Source: a virus. Taken from it: a DNA stretch of 64,000 nucleotides. Below are positions 1-6,452 of this stretch, in pieces. Numbering within the stretch: the stretch's first letter is position 1; each line of letters opens with the position of its first letter. The position numbers and the translations under genes are program-made. The notes below the pieces were generated by a model. It made no database searches and was not told the origin of the DNA. It worked only from the letters and a program-made list of their open reading frames with translations. The stretch is from IMG/VR virus record IMGVR_UViG_3300025626_000015, positions 1-64,000 of that record; one strand, written 5' to 3'.

Positions 1-726
1 ACGACTGGCGCGGTGGTGACGGATACACCTAGCGTCAAAAAGTATATGGGAGAAATTAAGAAGGCTCCTTTATTAGATAGAGATACAGAAACGGCATTAG
101 CAACTAAAGCTTTAGCTGGAGATAAGAAAGCACAAAATAAATTGGTTGAGTCTAATTTGAGATTTGCAGTCCAAGTAGCTAAGCAATATCAGGGAATGGG
201 TATTGAATTAGAAGACTTAATAGGATTTGCTAACTTAGGATTATTTGAAGCAGCAAAGAGATTTGATCCAACTAGAGGTGTTAAATTTATTAGCTTTGCA
301 GTATGGTATGTGAGAGCTGAATTACAAAAGTGTCTCAATGACTTAAGCAGAGTGGTAAGGATACCATCACATAAGACTATGACAGAAGGCAAAAAGTTTG
401 GAACTATATCCACTTCAAGTAAAGTAGGTGATGATGAGGATAGTGAGACTTATGCAGATAGATATCTTCCAGGAGAGCAGGAGAAGCCAGAACATGATAG
501 CTCAGACTTAAAGACACAATTGGCAATTGCATTGAGTAGTCTTAAGACAAAGCAAAAAGAAGCTATTATGATGTTTTATGGTATTGGTAGAGACTACGCA
601 ATGCATATGGAGCACATAGCTGAGGAGTTAAATGTTACAGGCGAAAGAGCTAGACAATTAGTTAGACAGGCAGAAAAGGCTCTTAAGGCAGTACCCGGCA
701 TAGAAAAATTATTAAAATATGTTTAA
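1..726 (+). CDS. RNA polymerase sigma-70 family factor, 5' partial
   Basis: A primary-type sigma factor that would direct host RNA polymerase to phage promoters. The frame is open from base 1, with GTG codons at 13 and 16, so the true start probably lies upstream of the window. Visible parts in order are a region 1.2-like segment (SVKKYMGEI, close to the SLEKYLQEI of Bacteroidota RpoD), a full region 2 (DLIGFANLGLFEAAKRFD, then KFISFAVWYVRAELQ), and a C-terminal region 4 helix-turn-helix (HIAEELNVTGERARQLVRQ). At about 240 residues it is shorter than a housekeeping RpoD, with a reduced region 3. A second, gp55-like sigma lies at 18341-19042, so early/middle and late transcription may use different factors. 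Family assignment is confident. The role in timing is inferred. Confidence 0.9.
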   Translation, partial: TTGAVVTDTPSVKKYMGEIKKAPLLDRDTETALATKALAGDKKAQNKLVESNLRFAVQVAKQYQGMGIELEDLIGFANLGLFEAAKRFDPTRGVKFISFAVWYVRAELQKCLNDLSRVVRIPSHKTMTEGKKFGTISTSSKVGDDEDSETYADRYLPGEQEKPEHDSSDLKTQLAIALSSLKTKQKEAIMMFYGIGRDYAMHMEHIAEELNVTGERARQLVRQAEKALKAVPGIEKLLKYV

Positions 727-743
727 ACTTTTCTGGTAAAAGA

Positions 744-773
744 TTAGGATCCTATCAGAATTTACCTTATATT
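744..773 (+). promoter_or_regulatory. sigma70-like promoter P1
   Basis: TTAGGA (744-749), an 18-base spacer, then TATATT (768-773). It lies inside an 80-base module (721-801) that recurs at 966-1045 with nearly identical ends. It drives the small gene at 799. Confidence 0.6.
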
Positions 774-798
774 TAAGTATAATTTAAAAAATAGAGAT

Positions 799-954
799 AT
801 GTATAGTTTATGTGCTAAGTATTATGATAAAGAGTTCGCAACGGTAGACGAACTGATGAATGACGTAATGTTATCCGGAATGGATCCGAATTACGAAATT
901 ACCCTGAACGGCGGAGGTACCGGTGAGATGGCCTGCGATTTGTTAGTATTCTAA
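799..954 (+). CDS. small hypothetical protein (51 aa)
   Basis: A 51-codon frame that starts ATG directly after AGAGAT, the same context as the starts at 1043 and 2060. The product is acidic with a Gly-rich segment (LNGGGTGEMACD) near the C-terminus and a mid-region MNDVMLSGMDP. I do not recognise a family. Its own sigma70-like promoter just upstream and a second one just downstream make it an independent short transcription unit and support it as a real gene. Its base composition is less AT-rich than its neighbours, which may indicate a different origin. Function unknown, probably early or middle. Confidence 0.6.
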   Translation: MYSLCAKYYDKEFATVDELMNDVMLSGMDPNYEITLNGGGTGEMACDLLVF

Positions 955-989
955 TAGGAAAAAAAGTTTAAACTTTTCTTGCAAAAAGG

Positions 990-1018
990 TTGACACGCAC
1001 GGATATTTTCCTTATATT
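990..1018 (+). promoter_or_regulatory. sigma70 promoter P2 (consensus -35)
   Basis: A perfect TTGACA (990-995), a 17-base spacer and TATATT (1013-1018), followed by the shared downstream string TAAGTATAATTTAAAA. It drives the AAA+ ATPase at 1043. This is the clearest promoter in the window. Confidence 0.75.
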
Positions 1019-1042
1019 TAAGTATAATTTAAAATTAGAGAT

Positions 1043-1978
1043 ATGAATAACATTTATAAGCCGGCCAGGATAGATGGCAAATTAGTAGCAAAGAATGTAG
1101 CTACCGGGAGCATAGCTCCAGAAAACTTAATAAGATATATACAAATTAGAAACGCTGAAAAGAATAAAGAGTTGCTAGTTGTTAATGGTAATGGTAGAGT
1201 AAGCAGAATGCATAATACCAATTACAAAAGCAATGAGCCGCAGAAGCTAAGCTTTATGTCAGTAGTGGAGAAAAGAGATCCGAAGGTTATGTTTAATAAC
1301 TTGGAAAGACTTACTAAGATGGTAGGTAGAGGTATTCAGCCGTCCTTAGTTATTACAGGAGGTGCCGGATTGGGTAAGACGTATTTGGTTAAGAAGACAT
1401 TAACTGATATGGGATTAGAAGAAGCAAAGCAATTTGTTCATTTCAAAGGTAGAGCTACCGCAGCAGGATTGTTTGTAACGCTTTATGAGAATAGCGATAA
1501 GATAATTGTGTTAGACGATTGTGATAGTGTATTCAAAGACATGGATGCTGTTAATATGTTGAAGGCTGCATTGGATAGCTATGACACTAGAAAGCTTAGC
1601 TATATTAGTACTAAGCCATTGAAGGATGCCTATGGTGATCCAGTTCCTAGACACTTTGAGTTTACCGGTAAGATAATCTTTATCTCTAATATATCTCAAA
1701 GCAAATTAGATGACGCTATTAAAAGTAGATCCTTTGTAAGTGATATTAGTATGAATACCAAGCAAATGTTCCAAAGAATAGATGACTTGAAAGATCAGAT
1801 TGAAACTAAGATTCCCAATGAGGTTAAGGATAAGGCTTTGGAAATAATGAAAGGCTTGGAGAAGAAGTATGATGGAGTAGAGATTAATCTAAGATCCTTT
1901 ATCAAAGCTTGTAGAATATGCGCAATGGGATTTGAGAACGCTGAAGGAATGGTAGCGGAGCAGATTATTAAGGCTTAA
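1043..1978 (+). CDS. AAA+ ATPase
   Basis: A 311-residue single-domain P-loop ATPase. Visible motifs are Walker A GGAGLGKT (residues 106-113), Walker B IIVLDDCD (154-161), a sensor-1-like IFISN (212-216) and a possible arginine finger in KSRS (227-230). The first 100 residues are lower in conservation signals and may be a partner-binding domain. The C-terminal helical lid ends near residue 305. AAA+ proteins of this size in phages act as remodelling or loader ATPases, but no paired gene (helicase, protease) is adjacent, so the substrate is unknown. It has its own consensus promoter (P2). The ATPase fold is confident and the role is not assigned. Confidence 0.85.
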   Translation: MNNIYKPARIDGKLVAKNVATGSIAPENLIRYIQIRNAEKNKELLVVNGNGRVSRMHNTNYKSNEPQKLSFMSVVEKRDPKVMFNNLERLTKMVGRGIQPSLVITGGAGLGKTYLVKKTLTDMGLEEAKQFVHFKGRATAAGLFVTLYENSDKIIVLDDCDSVFKDMDAVNMLKAALDSYDTRKLSYISTKPLKDAYGDPVPRHFEFTGKIIFISNISQSKLDDAIKSRSFVSDISMNTKQMFQRIDDLKDQIETKIPNEVKDKALEIMKGLEKKYDGVEINLRSFIKACRICAMGFENAEGMVAEQIIKA

Positions 1979-2006
1979 AACTTTTTTAAAAATAATAGGC
2001 AAATGA

Positions 2007-2040
2007 TTAGGACTTACGGATTATTTGCCTTATATTTATA
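2007..2040 (+). promoter_or_regulatory. sigma70-like promoter P3
   Basis: TTAGGA (2007-2012), an 18-base spacer and TATATT (2031-2036), matching P1. The -10 overlaps a TATTTATA element (2033-2040), the motif that precedes many late genes elsewhere in the window. Drives the genes at 2060 and 2196. Confidence 0.6.
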
Positions 2041-2059
2041 TAAATAAAAAATAAGAGAT

Positions 2060-2188
2060 ATGAGCAATGAAAAACAATTAGTAGGCCAAGAGTTAGTAGA
2101 CTTCTTAATGAGTCGATGGAATATGACTGAAGACGAAGCTCTTCAAAACTTAGCAGAGAATATTGGTAACGTTAACTTAAATAAATAA
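2060..2188 (+). CDS. small hypothetical protein (42 aa)
   Basis: A 42-codon frame starting ATG after AAGAGAT, the same start context as the genes at 799 and 1043. The product is a short acidic helical protein (QELVDFLMSRWNMTEDEALQNLAENIG) without cysteines or membrane segments. The MTEDEALQNLAE stretch looks like a small helix-turn-helix or UBA-like hairpin, but it is too short to assign. It sits between promoter P3 and the gene at 2196, eight bases apart, so the two are likely one transcript. Support comes from the promoter and the start context. Function unknown. Confidence 0.55.
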   Translation: MSNEKQLVGQELVDFLMSRWNMTEDEALQNLAENIGNVNLNK

Positions 2189-2195
2189 TACGGAT

Positions 2196-2561
2196 ATGAA
2201 GATAAAAGAAAATATAGAAGCAGGTATGTACTTCACCTTTAAGAAGACACATAGACATTATAGCGACGACTATGTATATAAATTTGAAATAAGTCCTAGT
2301 TCAGGCTTTATGCATTTAATAAAGTATCATACACATAGCAAGACAGGAGAGTATGTATTCAATGACTTAGTATCAGTTAGACGTATAGGAGAGAATAGCT
2401 TAGACTATTATAAGCATGACATGTTTGGTAAGAGAACGAGAGGTAGAATACATTATGATAATATTGATTCGTTCTTCTATATTAAACAAGACGTAGAAGG
2501 TAAAGCATATACTAAGATAGAGAAGTGTCCTATACCTGGGATACACGCAATAGCAGTATAG
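2196..2561 (+). CDS. hypothetical protein (121 aa)
   Basis: I do not recognise this protein. It is rich in aromatic residues, His and Lys/Arg, and it reads as mostly beta strand (YVYKFEISPSSGFMHLIKYHTHS and similar alternating segments), suggesting a small beta-barrel-like fold. No signal peptide, membrane segment or cysteine cluster is present except a single Cys near the end (EKCPIPGIHAI). It is the second gene of the P3 transcript and the last gene before the hairpin and G-rich island, so it ends this early/middle block. No function is proposed. Confidence 0.7.
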   Translation: MKIKENIEAGMYFTFKKTHRHYSDDYVYKFEISPSSGFMHLIKYHTHSKTGEYVFNDLVSVRRIGENSLDYYKHDMFGKRTRGRIHYDNIDSFFYIKQDVEGKAYTKIEKCPIPGIHAIAV

Positions 2562-2620
2562 TATTATATATTATAACAAGACGCCTGGACTATATTATAT
2601 ATAAGTCATAAGCAAGGGCA

Positions 2621-2665
2621 AGGATAGACTCGGGACTCCTTTTAATAAGACCCCGGGTCTATTCT
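2621..2665 (+). terminator. 14-bp hairpin, likely terminator or RNA structure
   Basis: Arms 2621-2634 and 2652-2665 pair over 14 positions with only G-U wobble exceptions, around a 17-base loop. No clean U-run follows, so it may be a structured RNA end or processing site and not a classic rho-independent terminator. It separates the genes before 2561 from the G-rich island. Confidence 0.55.
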
Positions 2666-2916
2666 ACGTTCTAAGGGTATAGGGTAGGGGTTAGGGGTCT
2701 AAGGGGTAGAACTAGGGGGAGGGTGGGTCAAACCGGGGGCTATAGGGGGCTAAATAGGGGGGTAGGGGGGAGTTTCATTAAAACCCCTCCCCCTCATCTA
2801 GAAGAAGGTGGTGTTATATCAAAAATTATTGTGAGCATAGATTTTTTGCTATATAGGTGCTCTTTATTAGATATACAGCGTATATACATTCTAGTACATA
2901 TTATATTTAATAATAT
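2666..2916. other. G-rich non-coding island
   Basis: Together with 2562-2620 this is the only gene-free stretch over 300 bases. From about 2672 to 2775 the plus strand carries many runs of three to six G, then a complementary C-rich patch (AACCCCTCCCCCT) at about 2781-2797. The composition is unlike the rest of the AT-rich window. It could form G-quadruplexes or an imperfect G/C hairpin. The last roughly 100 bases return to normal AT-rich sequence and lead into the gene at 2917. A 65-codon frame at 2723-2920 crosses it but looks spurious. Confidence 0.6.
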
Positions 2917-3135
2917 ATGAAAAGTACCATCCTAATCTCGATTCTGTGTTTATACGGAATCACCCTATCGTGTAGCACCAAAAGGTTTCCACAAAAGCAG
3001 AGTGCCTGGCAAAGTCACATAGAACGTAAAATCACCCATACTACCCCTAGAAGTTCATATCATGACAAGGCCACGACGCGTCGGATCCGCTTAGTTCGAG
3101 GACATGAGTCATATACCTCGTATCCTACTAAATAA
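2917..3135 (+). CDS. putative lipoprotein / small secreted protein
   Basis: A 72-residue protein with an N-terminal hydrophobic signal (ILISILCLYGITLSC) that ends in Cys-Ser. This fits a relaxed Bacteroidota lipobox, with modification predicted at Cys19. The mature part is short, hydrophilic and basic (KRFPQKQSAWQSHIERK, RRIRLVRGH). Small phage lipoproteins can be outer-membrane spanins (Rz1-like) or superinfection-exclusion proteins. The next gene encodes a small membrane protein, which would suit a lysis pair. This is inferred from size and context only, because no family was recognised. Confidence 0.5.
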   Translation: MKSTILISILCLYGITLSCSTKRFPQKQSAWQSHIERKITHTTPRSSYHDKATTRRIRLVRGHESYTSYPTK

Positions 3136-3188
3136 AAAGTTCATACTTCTTTGATTATATAAAGTATTTCAGTATAATATATATAAAC

Positions 3189-3452
3189 ATGATAGACTCT
3201 TTAATATATGGCATAATAGCATCTAGCTTCGTGATAGGCATAACCCGCAGCGTATTGCTCTTATATAAGCGGTTTCCTCATTTAGGGTTTGGGTTAGTAT
3301 ATGGATCGTTAGGCGTTAAGATGTTCGCTTTAGGAGCATTTACGCTGTTAGCTAGGCCTTACATTGAAAATGTTATAATATATTGTTTCATAATATTATC
3401 TTCTATTATATATAGCAATGTATACCTTGCATTGAAACTTCACCGAAAATAA
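3189..3452 (+). CDS. small integral membrane protein, holin-like
   Basis: An 87-residue protein dominated by hydrophobic segments at about residues 5-25, 31-55 and 58-82, with basic residues between them (RSVLLLYKRF) and a basic tail (KLHRK). The topology of two or three membrane passes and the small size are typical of phage holins, but no family is recognised. It follows the lipoprotein-like gene at 2917 and precedes the J-domain gene, which has its own promoter-like element. A lysis role is only a possibility. It could equally modify the host envelope. Confidence 0.55.
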   Translation: MIDSLIYGIIASSFVIGITRSVLLLYKRFPHLGFGLVYGSLGVKMFALGAFTLLARPYIENVIIYCFIILSSIIYSNVYLALKLHRK

Positions 3453-3460
3453 TATTTATA
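3453..3460 (+). promoter_or_regulatory. TATTTATA element
   Basis: Exact copy of the recurrent element, only 9 bases before the ATG at 3470. If it is a -10 box, the transcript would be nearly leaderless. Confidence 0.5.
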
Positions 3461-3469
3461 TTAAACTCA

Positions 3470-3997
3470 ATGTCTCTTCGTAAATGGTTATATAAGTACA
3501 AATATCTTCATGCCGAATATTCTGAGCTAGATGAAATAAATCAAGACTATATAACTAAATTTGACTCTTCATTCCGAAGCAAACAATCCGAAGACAATAT
3601 ATTATCACCGGAAGAATCTATATCTCAACATGAATCGTCAAGCAAGTCTCCTTCTACAAAAAATTCCGGATCAAAAGATTTATACAAGCAATTAAGCAAA
3701 CACACTCACCCGGATGTTGGAGGATCAACTGAACAATTTCGTGAAATCAACAAGTTATACGAATCTGAAGACATACTAGGGTTGATTGTGAAAGCCGAAG
3801 AACATGACATAGATTTAAGTTCTATAGAATATTCGGAATTGGATCTAGAACGTTCTTGCCTAAAGCTACAAAATAAATGTGAAAGCATAAAAAGTACATT
3901 GGCTTGGCAATGGGCAACAGCTAAGCCGGAAGATCAAGATTTTTTAAAAATGCAATATGCTGCCATGCATGGATTAGAATATATTAGCAATGATTGA
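3470..3997 (+). CDS. J-domain (DnaJ-like) protein
   Basis: A 175-residue protein with a compact J-domain at about residues 69-108: LYKQLSKHTHPDVGGSTEQFREINKLYE. It contains the invariant HPD tripeptide (80-82) that stimulates Hsp70 (DnaK) ATPase activity. The first 65 residues are a polar Ser-rich linker, and the C-terminal 65 residues are helical (LKLQNKCESIKSTLAWQWATAKPEDQDF). It would recruit the host DnaK to a phage process such as replication or assembly. J-proteins of this type are known from T4-like marine phages. The J-domain is confident and the target is unknown. Its last codons overlap the next gene by 8 bases. Confidence 0.8.
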   Translation: MSLRKWLYKYKYLHAEYSELDEINQDYITKFDSSFRSKQSEDNILSPEESISQHESSSKSPSTKNSGSKDLYKQLSKHTHPDVGGSTEQFREINKLYESEDILGLIVKAEEHDIDLSSIEYSELDLERSCLKLQNKCESIKSTLAWQWATAKPEDQDFLKMQYAAMHGLEYISND

Positions 3998-4169
3998 ATG
4001 GATAGGAATATACTTAGGTATAGGTTTAGTATGGATTTTAATACTAGAATATTCTGTATACACTTTACCGGAAGATGAATTAGACACGGCAACTGTGATA
4101 ATTAATTTGCTGTTATGGCCGATGATCATTGTGTACCTATTAGAAGAAATGCGAAAGCGTAATCAATAG
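3990..4169 (+). CDS. small membrane protein (59 aa)
   Basis: A 59-codon frame overlapping the end of the J-domain gene by 8 bases, which suggests translational coupling. It has two hydrophobic segments, about residues 4-20 (WIGIYLGIGLVWILILE) and 35-51 (TVIINLLLWPMIIVYLL), with an acidic loop (LPEDELD) between them and a basic C-terminus (MRKRNQ). It looks like a two-pass inner membrane protein with both ends cytoplasmic. No family is recognised. Size and topology would fit a holin or antiholin, but nothing in the sequence decides this. Confidence 0.55.
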   Translation: MIEWIGIYLGIGLVWILILEYSVYTLPEDELDTATVIINLLLWPMIIVYLLEEMRKRNQ

Positions 4170-4217
4170 TATGGCCTGGAAGGACGTACGTACTAGCGAA
4201 CTATCGTACTAACGTTA

Positions 4218-4225
4218 TATTTATT
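4218..4225 (+). promoter_or_regulatory. TATTTATT, variant of the late element
   Basis: One mismatch to TATTTATA, 21 bases before the ATG at 4247, with AAGGA in between. It stands at the head of the leader-bearing cargo cluster. Confidence 0.4.
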
Positions 4226-4246
4226 AATAAATTCAAGGATACTCAA

Positions 4247-4426
4247 ATGAATGAACTAGAAAAAAACATGAAACGTATCGGAACAAAAAATATTTCTGAA
4301 CAAGATTCTGGACGTCAATTTGTTTCTACAAGTCAAAAACAATTACAATTATTAGAAGAACTTGTAAAAATTAATCGTCAAATGTTAATTGAATTACAAA
4401 AAATGCCAAAGAAAATTGGATCATGA
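4247..4426 (+). CDS. small leader-bearing protein, second leader type
   Basis: A 59-residue protein whose first 19 residues (MKRIGTKNISEQ at 8-19) match the start of the gene at 5063 (MKRFKTKNLDEQ). Both end in an (I/L)-x-E|Q site of the kind cut by T4 gp21-type prohead proteases. This appears to be a second type of capsid-targeting leader, different from MIKLKDILNE. The remainder is a short helical, Gln/Leu-rich segment (KQLQLLEELVKINRQMLIELQ). It opens the cargo cluster behind a TATTTATT element and an AAGGA site. Its stop overlaps the next start (ATGA). Packaging in the head is inferred from the leader. Confidence 0.6.
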   Translation: MNELEKNMKRIGTKNISEQDSGRQFVSTSQKQLQLLEELVKINRQMLIELQKMPKKIGS

Positions 4427-4926
4427 TTAAATTAAAAGATTTATTAGAACAACAACTTCCTGATGCATCTGCGACAGATTTGGCTCAAGGTTTAAATAGA
4501 GATCCAAAGACCGGAAATCCACTTCCTGGAGGAGCTGGTGGTAACGTTAATTTAAATTATAAAGAAATTAATTTAGATCAATTGAAATTTGATGATCTTG
4601 TAAAAATGTTTAGAGTCAAAGATTATTATAATGATGTTCATTTCAACAGAATGCAACCAGATGGTAAAGAAGGCCCATATTATAGAGATGGATTAAGTTT
4701 TCCTAATCCAAATGATACATCATCAATTATTGGAGATATGAAGTCATTGGAAAATTGGAAAGAAAGAACCAAAAGAAGATTTGGTAATATTAAAATAATA
4801 TTAAATCCAGATGCAGAAGAGCATTGGGAAAAAGTTAAAATTGAAGATGATAAATTTGATCAAGACAAAAAAGATGCAGATCAAGCAAAAATGGATACAT
4901 TAAAATCATGGGGAACCTCATCATGA
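4423..4926 (+). CDS. leader-bearing putative internal head protein
   Basis: 167 residues beginning MIKLKDLLEQQ, a canonical copy of the shared leader with a predicted cut L-L-E|Q after residue 9. The body is unrelated to other known proteins as far as I can tell. It is acidic and Asp/Lys rich, with a Gly-rich turn (GGAGGNVNLNYKEINLDQL) and a charged helical tail (DKFDQDKKDADQAKMDTL). It is coupled by ATGA overlaps to the genes on both sides. By analogy with T4 internal proteins (IPI-III, Alt) it would be packaged in the prohead and trimmed. The body's function is unknown. Confidence 0.65.
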   Translation: MIKLKDLLEQQLPDASATDLAQGLNRDPKTGNPLPGGAGGNVNLNYKEINLDQLKFDDLVKMFRVKDYYNDVHFNRMQPDGKEGPYYRDGLSFPNPNDTSSIIGDMKSLENWKERTKRRFGNIKIILNPDAEEHWEKVKIEDDKFDQDKKDADQAKMDTLKSWGTSS

Positions 4927-5066
4927 ATTGGATAAATAGCTGGAAAGCATATAACAAAAAAAGCGTATTTGAAATTAATATTAGAATAGGTACATTAACT
5001 ATATTAGAAATAGTAACTTCGCCTAAATTAAAAATAATGATATTAAACTTTGGAGTAGAAATATGA
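4923..5066 (+). CDS. short ORF with a duplicated 3' end, possible remnant
   Basis: A 47-codon frame linked by ATGA overlaps to both neighbours (starts in the stop of 4423-4926, ends in the start of 5063). Its last 15 codons (TSPKLKIMILNFGVEI region, 5022-5066) are nearly identical in DNA to 5463-5507, the end of the orphan leader ORF upstream of 5504. The N-terminal part (MNWINSWKAYNKKSVFEINI) is not recognised. It could be a small real protein, or a relic kept because the overlapping stop/start couples translation of the next gene. I lean towards a relic of cassette duplication. Confidence 0.45.
   Translation: MNWINSWKAYNKKSVFEINIRIGTLTILEIVTSPKLKIMILNFGVEI
5022..5066. repeat. 45-bp direct repeat, copy 1
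   Basis: Matches 5463-5507 at 43 of 45 positions. Both copies encode the C-terminal PKLKIMILNFG(V/I)EI and end in the ATGA that starts a leader-bearing gene, so the duplicated unit includes the coupling junction. Confidence 0.85.
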
Positions 5067-5389
5067 ATTTAAAAGAATCAATGAAAAGATTTAAAACTAA
5101 AAATCTTGATGAACAAATTTTTCAATCTGTAGCAGACCAACATCTATATAGATATAAAAATGATCCAGAATATAAAGCAATGATAGATAAACGAGAAGCT
5201 CAATCAGAAAGAGAAATAGAATTATTTAAAAATAAAATAAATAAATCAATAAAATATATATCTATAGAATTAAAAAAATTTATGCGATCTTCAAATGATA
5301 TAGCTCAAGATAGATATAAAAATGATCCAGAATTTAAAGCAATGATTGATAAATTAGCTCAAGGAATAATAGACTTGAAAAATAAATAA
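5063..5389 (+). CDS. leader-bearing protein with internal repeat
   Basis: 108 residues starting MNLKESMKRFKTKNLDEQ, the second leader type, with a predicted cut L-D-E|Q after residue 17. The mature part contains two near-identical segments, YRYKNDPEYKAMIDK (about residue 29) and DRYKNDPEFKAMIDK (about residue 82). They are separated by a basic helical linker (ELFKNKINKSIKYISIELKKFM), so the protein grew by internal duplication. It is highly charged and helical with no cysteines. It is probably a small encapsidated protein. Nothing indicates its activity. Confidence 0.6.
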   Translation: MNLKESMKRFKTKNLDEQIFQSVADQHLYRYKNDPEYKAMIDKREAQSEREIELFKNKINKSIKYISIELKKFMRSSNDIAQDRYKNDPEFKAMIDKLAQGIIDLKNK

Positions 5390-5405
5390 TTAAACTCAAA
5401 AACAT

Positions 5406-5468
5406 TTGATTAAACTCAAAGACATATTAATAGAACAAATAGGATTCCAAATTCCAGGATCTCCTAAA
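5406..5468. repeat. 63-bp perfect direct repeat, copy 1 (leader cassette)
   Basis: Identical to 6453-6515. It covers the TTG start, the whole leader and the next eleven codons (QIGFQIPGSPK). The perfect identity suggests a recent duplication or gene conversion of the leader. Confidence 0.95.
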
Positions 5469-5507
5469 TTAAAAATAATGATTTTAAACTTTGGAATAGA
5501 AATATGA
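5463..5507. repeat. 45-bp direct repeat, copy 2
   Basis: Partner of 5022-5066 (two mismatches). It overlaps the 63-bp leader repeat by six bases (5463-5468), which places a recombination junction there. Confidence 0.85.
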
Positions 5508-6436
5508 TTAAATTAAAAAAATTATTACCAGAACGCCAATTAAATGAATTAAGTTTAAAAAGTGTAGGAAATACAGTTAAAACTTTATTAAACAAAATAG
5601 CATTAAAAAGAGGTAAAAAAACTGCAGAAGATTTAAAACAATCAGACATAGCTGCAGCTATACCTAGTACAAGTCTTAGAAAATATTTAGGACAGTTAAA
5701 ATCAATTATAACTCCATTATATGCATTAGCAGTAATGGGTGATCAAGAACAAACCGAATCATGTAGAGCTATAGCATTAAAGATGGGGGTGATTAAATTA
5801 ATGAAAGGTTCCGGAGATTTTAATTCACCTGATGGAAATTTTGCTAGTGACAAATATCATGCACCAAAGATTAACGGAAGTGTAGAAGCAGTTAAGGATT
5901 TAATCTTTCGAATGCATCAAGATATGAAAAAAGAATTAAATAAGGTTGATTCAGCAGCTGCAGCTACATTTTCAATCACAGATGCAATTGAAATGTTATA
6001 TTTTAAATATAGCACTGAAAAAAGTGCATTAATGACAATTGCTCAAGGCATACAAAAAGCGGTAGGTCAATTTACATTAGACGGACGAATTTTTAGAATA
6101 TTGCAAAACGAAATAAGAAAATCTTTTCCTAATGAATCCGGAAGATTATTAAATTCAATAATGGCAGATTTTATAGGAAGTGTTGCAACTATTAGTAGTG
6201 ATTATGGTGGTAAAGCGTGCGTTGCATACTTTGACGGAATACGAAAACAAATTAACACTTTAAGTTATCAGTTTGGAGATACTGGTGCACCAGATGGTGG
6301 CTATAAGAAATATTGGAATGATGGCGATATAGATTGGAATATTTCAGTTAGTTGTATGGGAGATTGTACAACTTCAGAACCTAGGAATGTTTTAGATTCA
6401 TATGAAATTTCCAATAGAAAAAAGAATATTAAATAA
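5504..6436 (+). CDS. leader-bearing putative internal head protein (310 aa)
   Basis: Starts MIKLKKLLPERQLNEL, a diverged leader with candidate cuts L-P-E|R (residue 10) or L-N-E|L (residue 15). The 295-residue body is not recognised. It is mainly helical, with a segment around residues 70-130 (YALAVMGDQEQTESCRAIALKMG, then GSGDFNSPDGNFASDKYH) and a C-terminal region with three cysteines (GKACVAYFDGI, VSCMGDCTTSEP). It starts in the ATGA junction of the orphan leader ORF and ends just before the TTG start of the next cargo gene. It is probably packaged cargo of unknown activity. Confidence 0.65.
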   Translation: MIKLKKLLPERQLNELSLKSVGNTVKTLLNKIALKRGKKTAEDLKQSDIAAAIPSTSLRKYLGQLKSIITPLYALAVMGDQEQTESCRAIALKMGVIKLMKGSGDFNSPDGNFASDKYHAPKINGSVEAVKDLIFRMHQDMKKELNKVDSAAAATFSITDAIEMLYFKYSTEKSALMTIAQGIQKAVGQFTLDGRIFRILQNEIRKSFPNESGRLLNSIMADFIGSVATISSDYGGKACVAYFDGIRKQINTLSYQFGDTGAPDGGYKKYWNDGDIDWNISVSCMGDCTTSEPRNVLDSYEISNRKKNIK

Positions 6437-6452
6437 TTTTAAAGATTTAGAA

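Larger units (their letters stand above)
5406..5507 (+). pseudogene. orphan leader ORF (TTG start), remnant
   Basis: From TTG 5406 a 33-codon frame encodes (M)IKLKDILIEQIGFQIPG, then runs into the PKLKIMILNFGIEI tail and stops in the ATGA of the next gene. Its first 63 bases are identical to the start of the gene at 6453, and its last 45 bases nearly match 5022-5066. It is therefore a chimaera of two duplicated pieces: a complete leader with no cargo domain. It is either a dead cassette produced by recombination or a small leader peptide. The repeat identities are directly seen. The TTG start is inferred from the match to 6453. Confidence 0.55.

Noticed and set aside
2723-2920. 65-codon plus-strand frame across the G-rich island
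   Set aside because: The product is Gly-rich at the start because of G-runs, and no plausible start context is present. It ends at the start of the lipoprotein-like gene. It looks like an open frame by composition.
6402-6452. ATG start for the cargo gene at 6453
   Set aside because: It adds 17 residues unlike any leader and overlaps the preceding gene. The 63-bp repeat and leader match favour TTG 6453.
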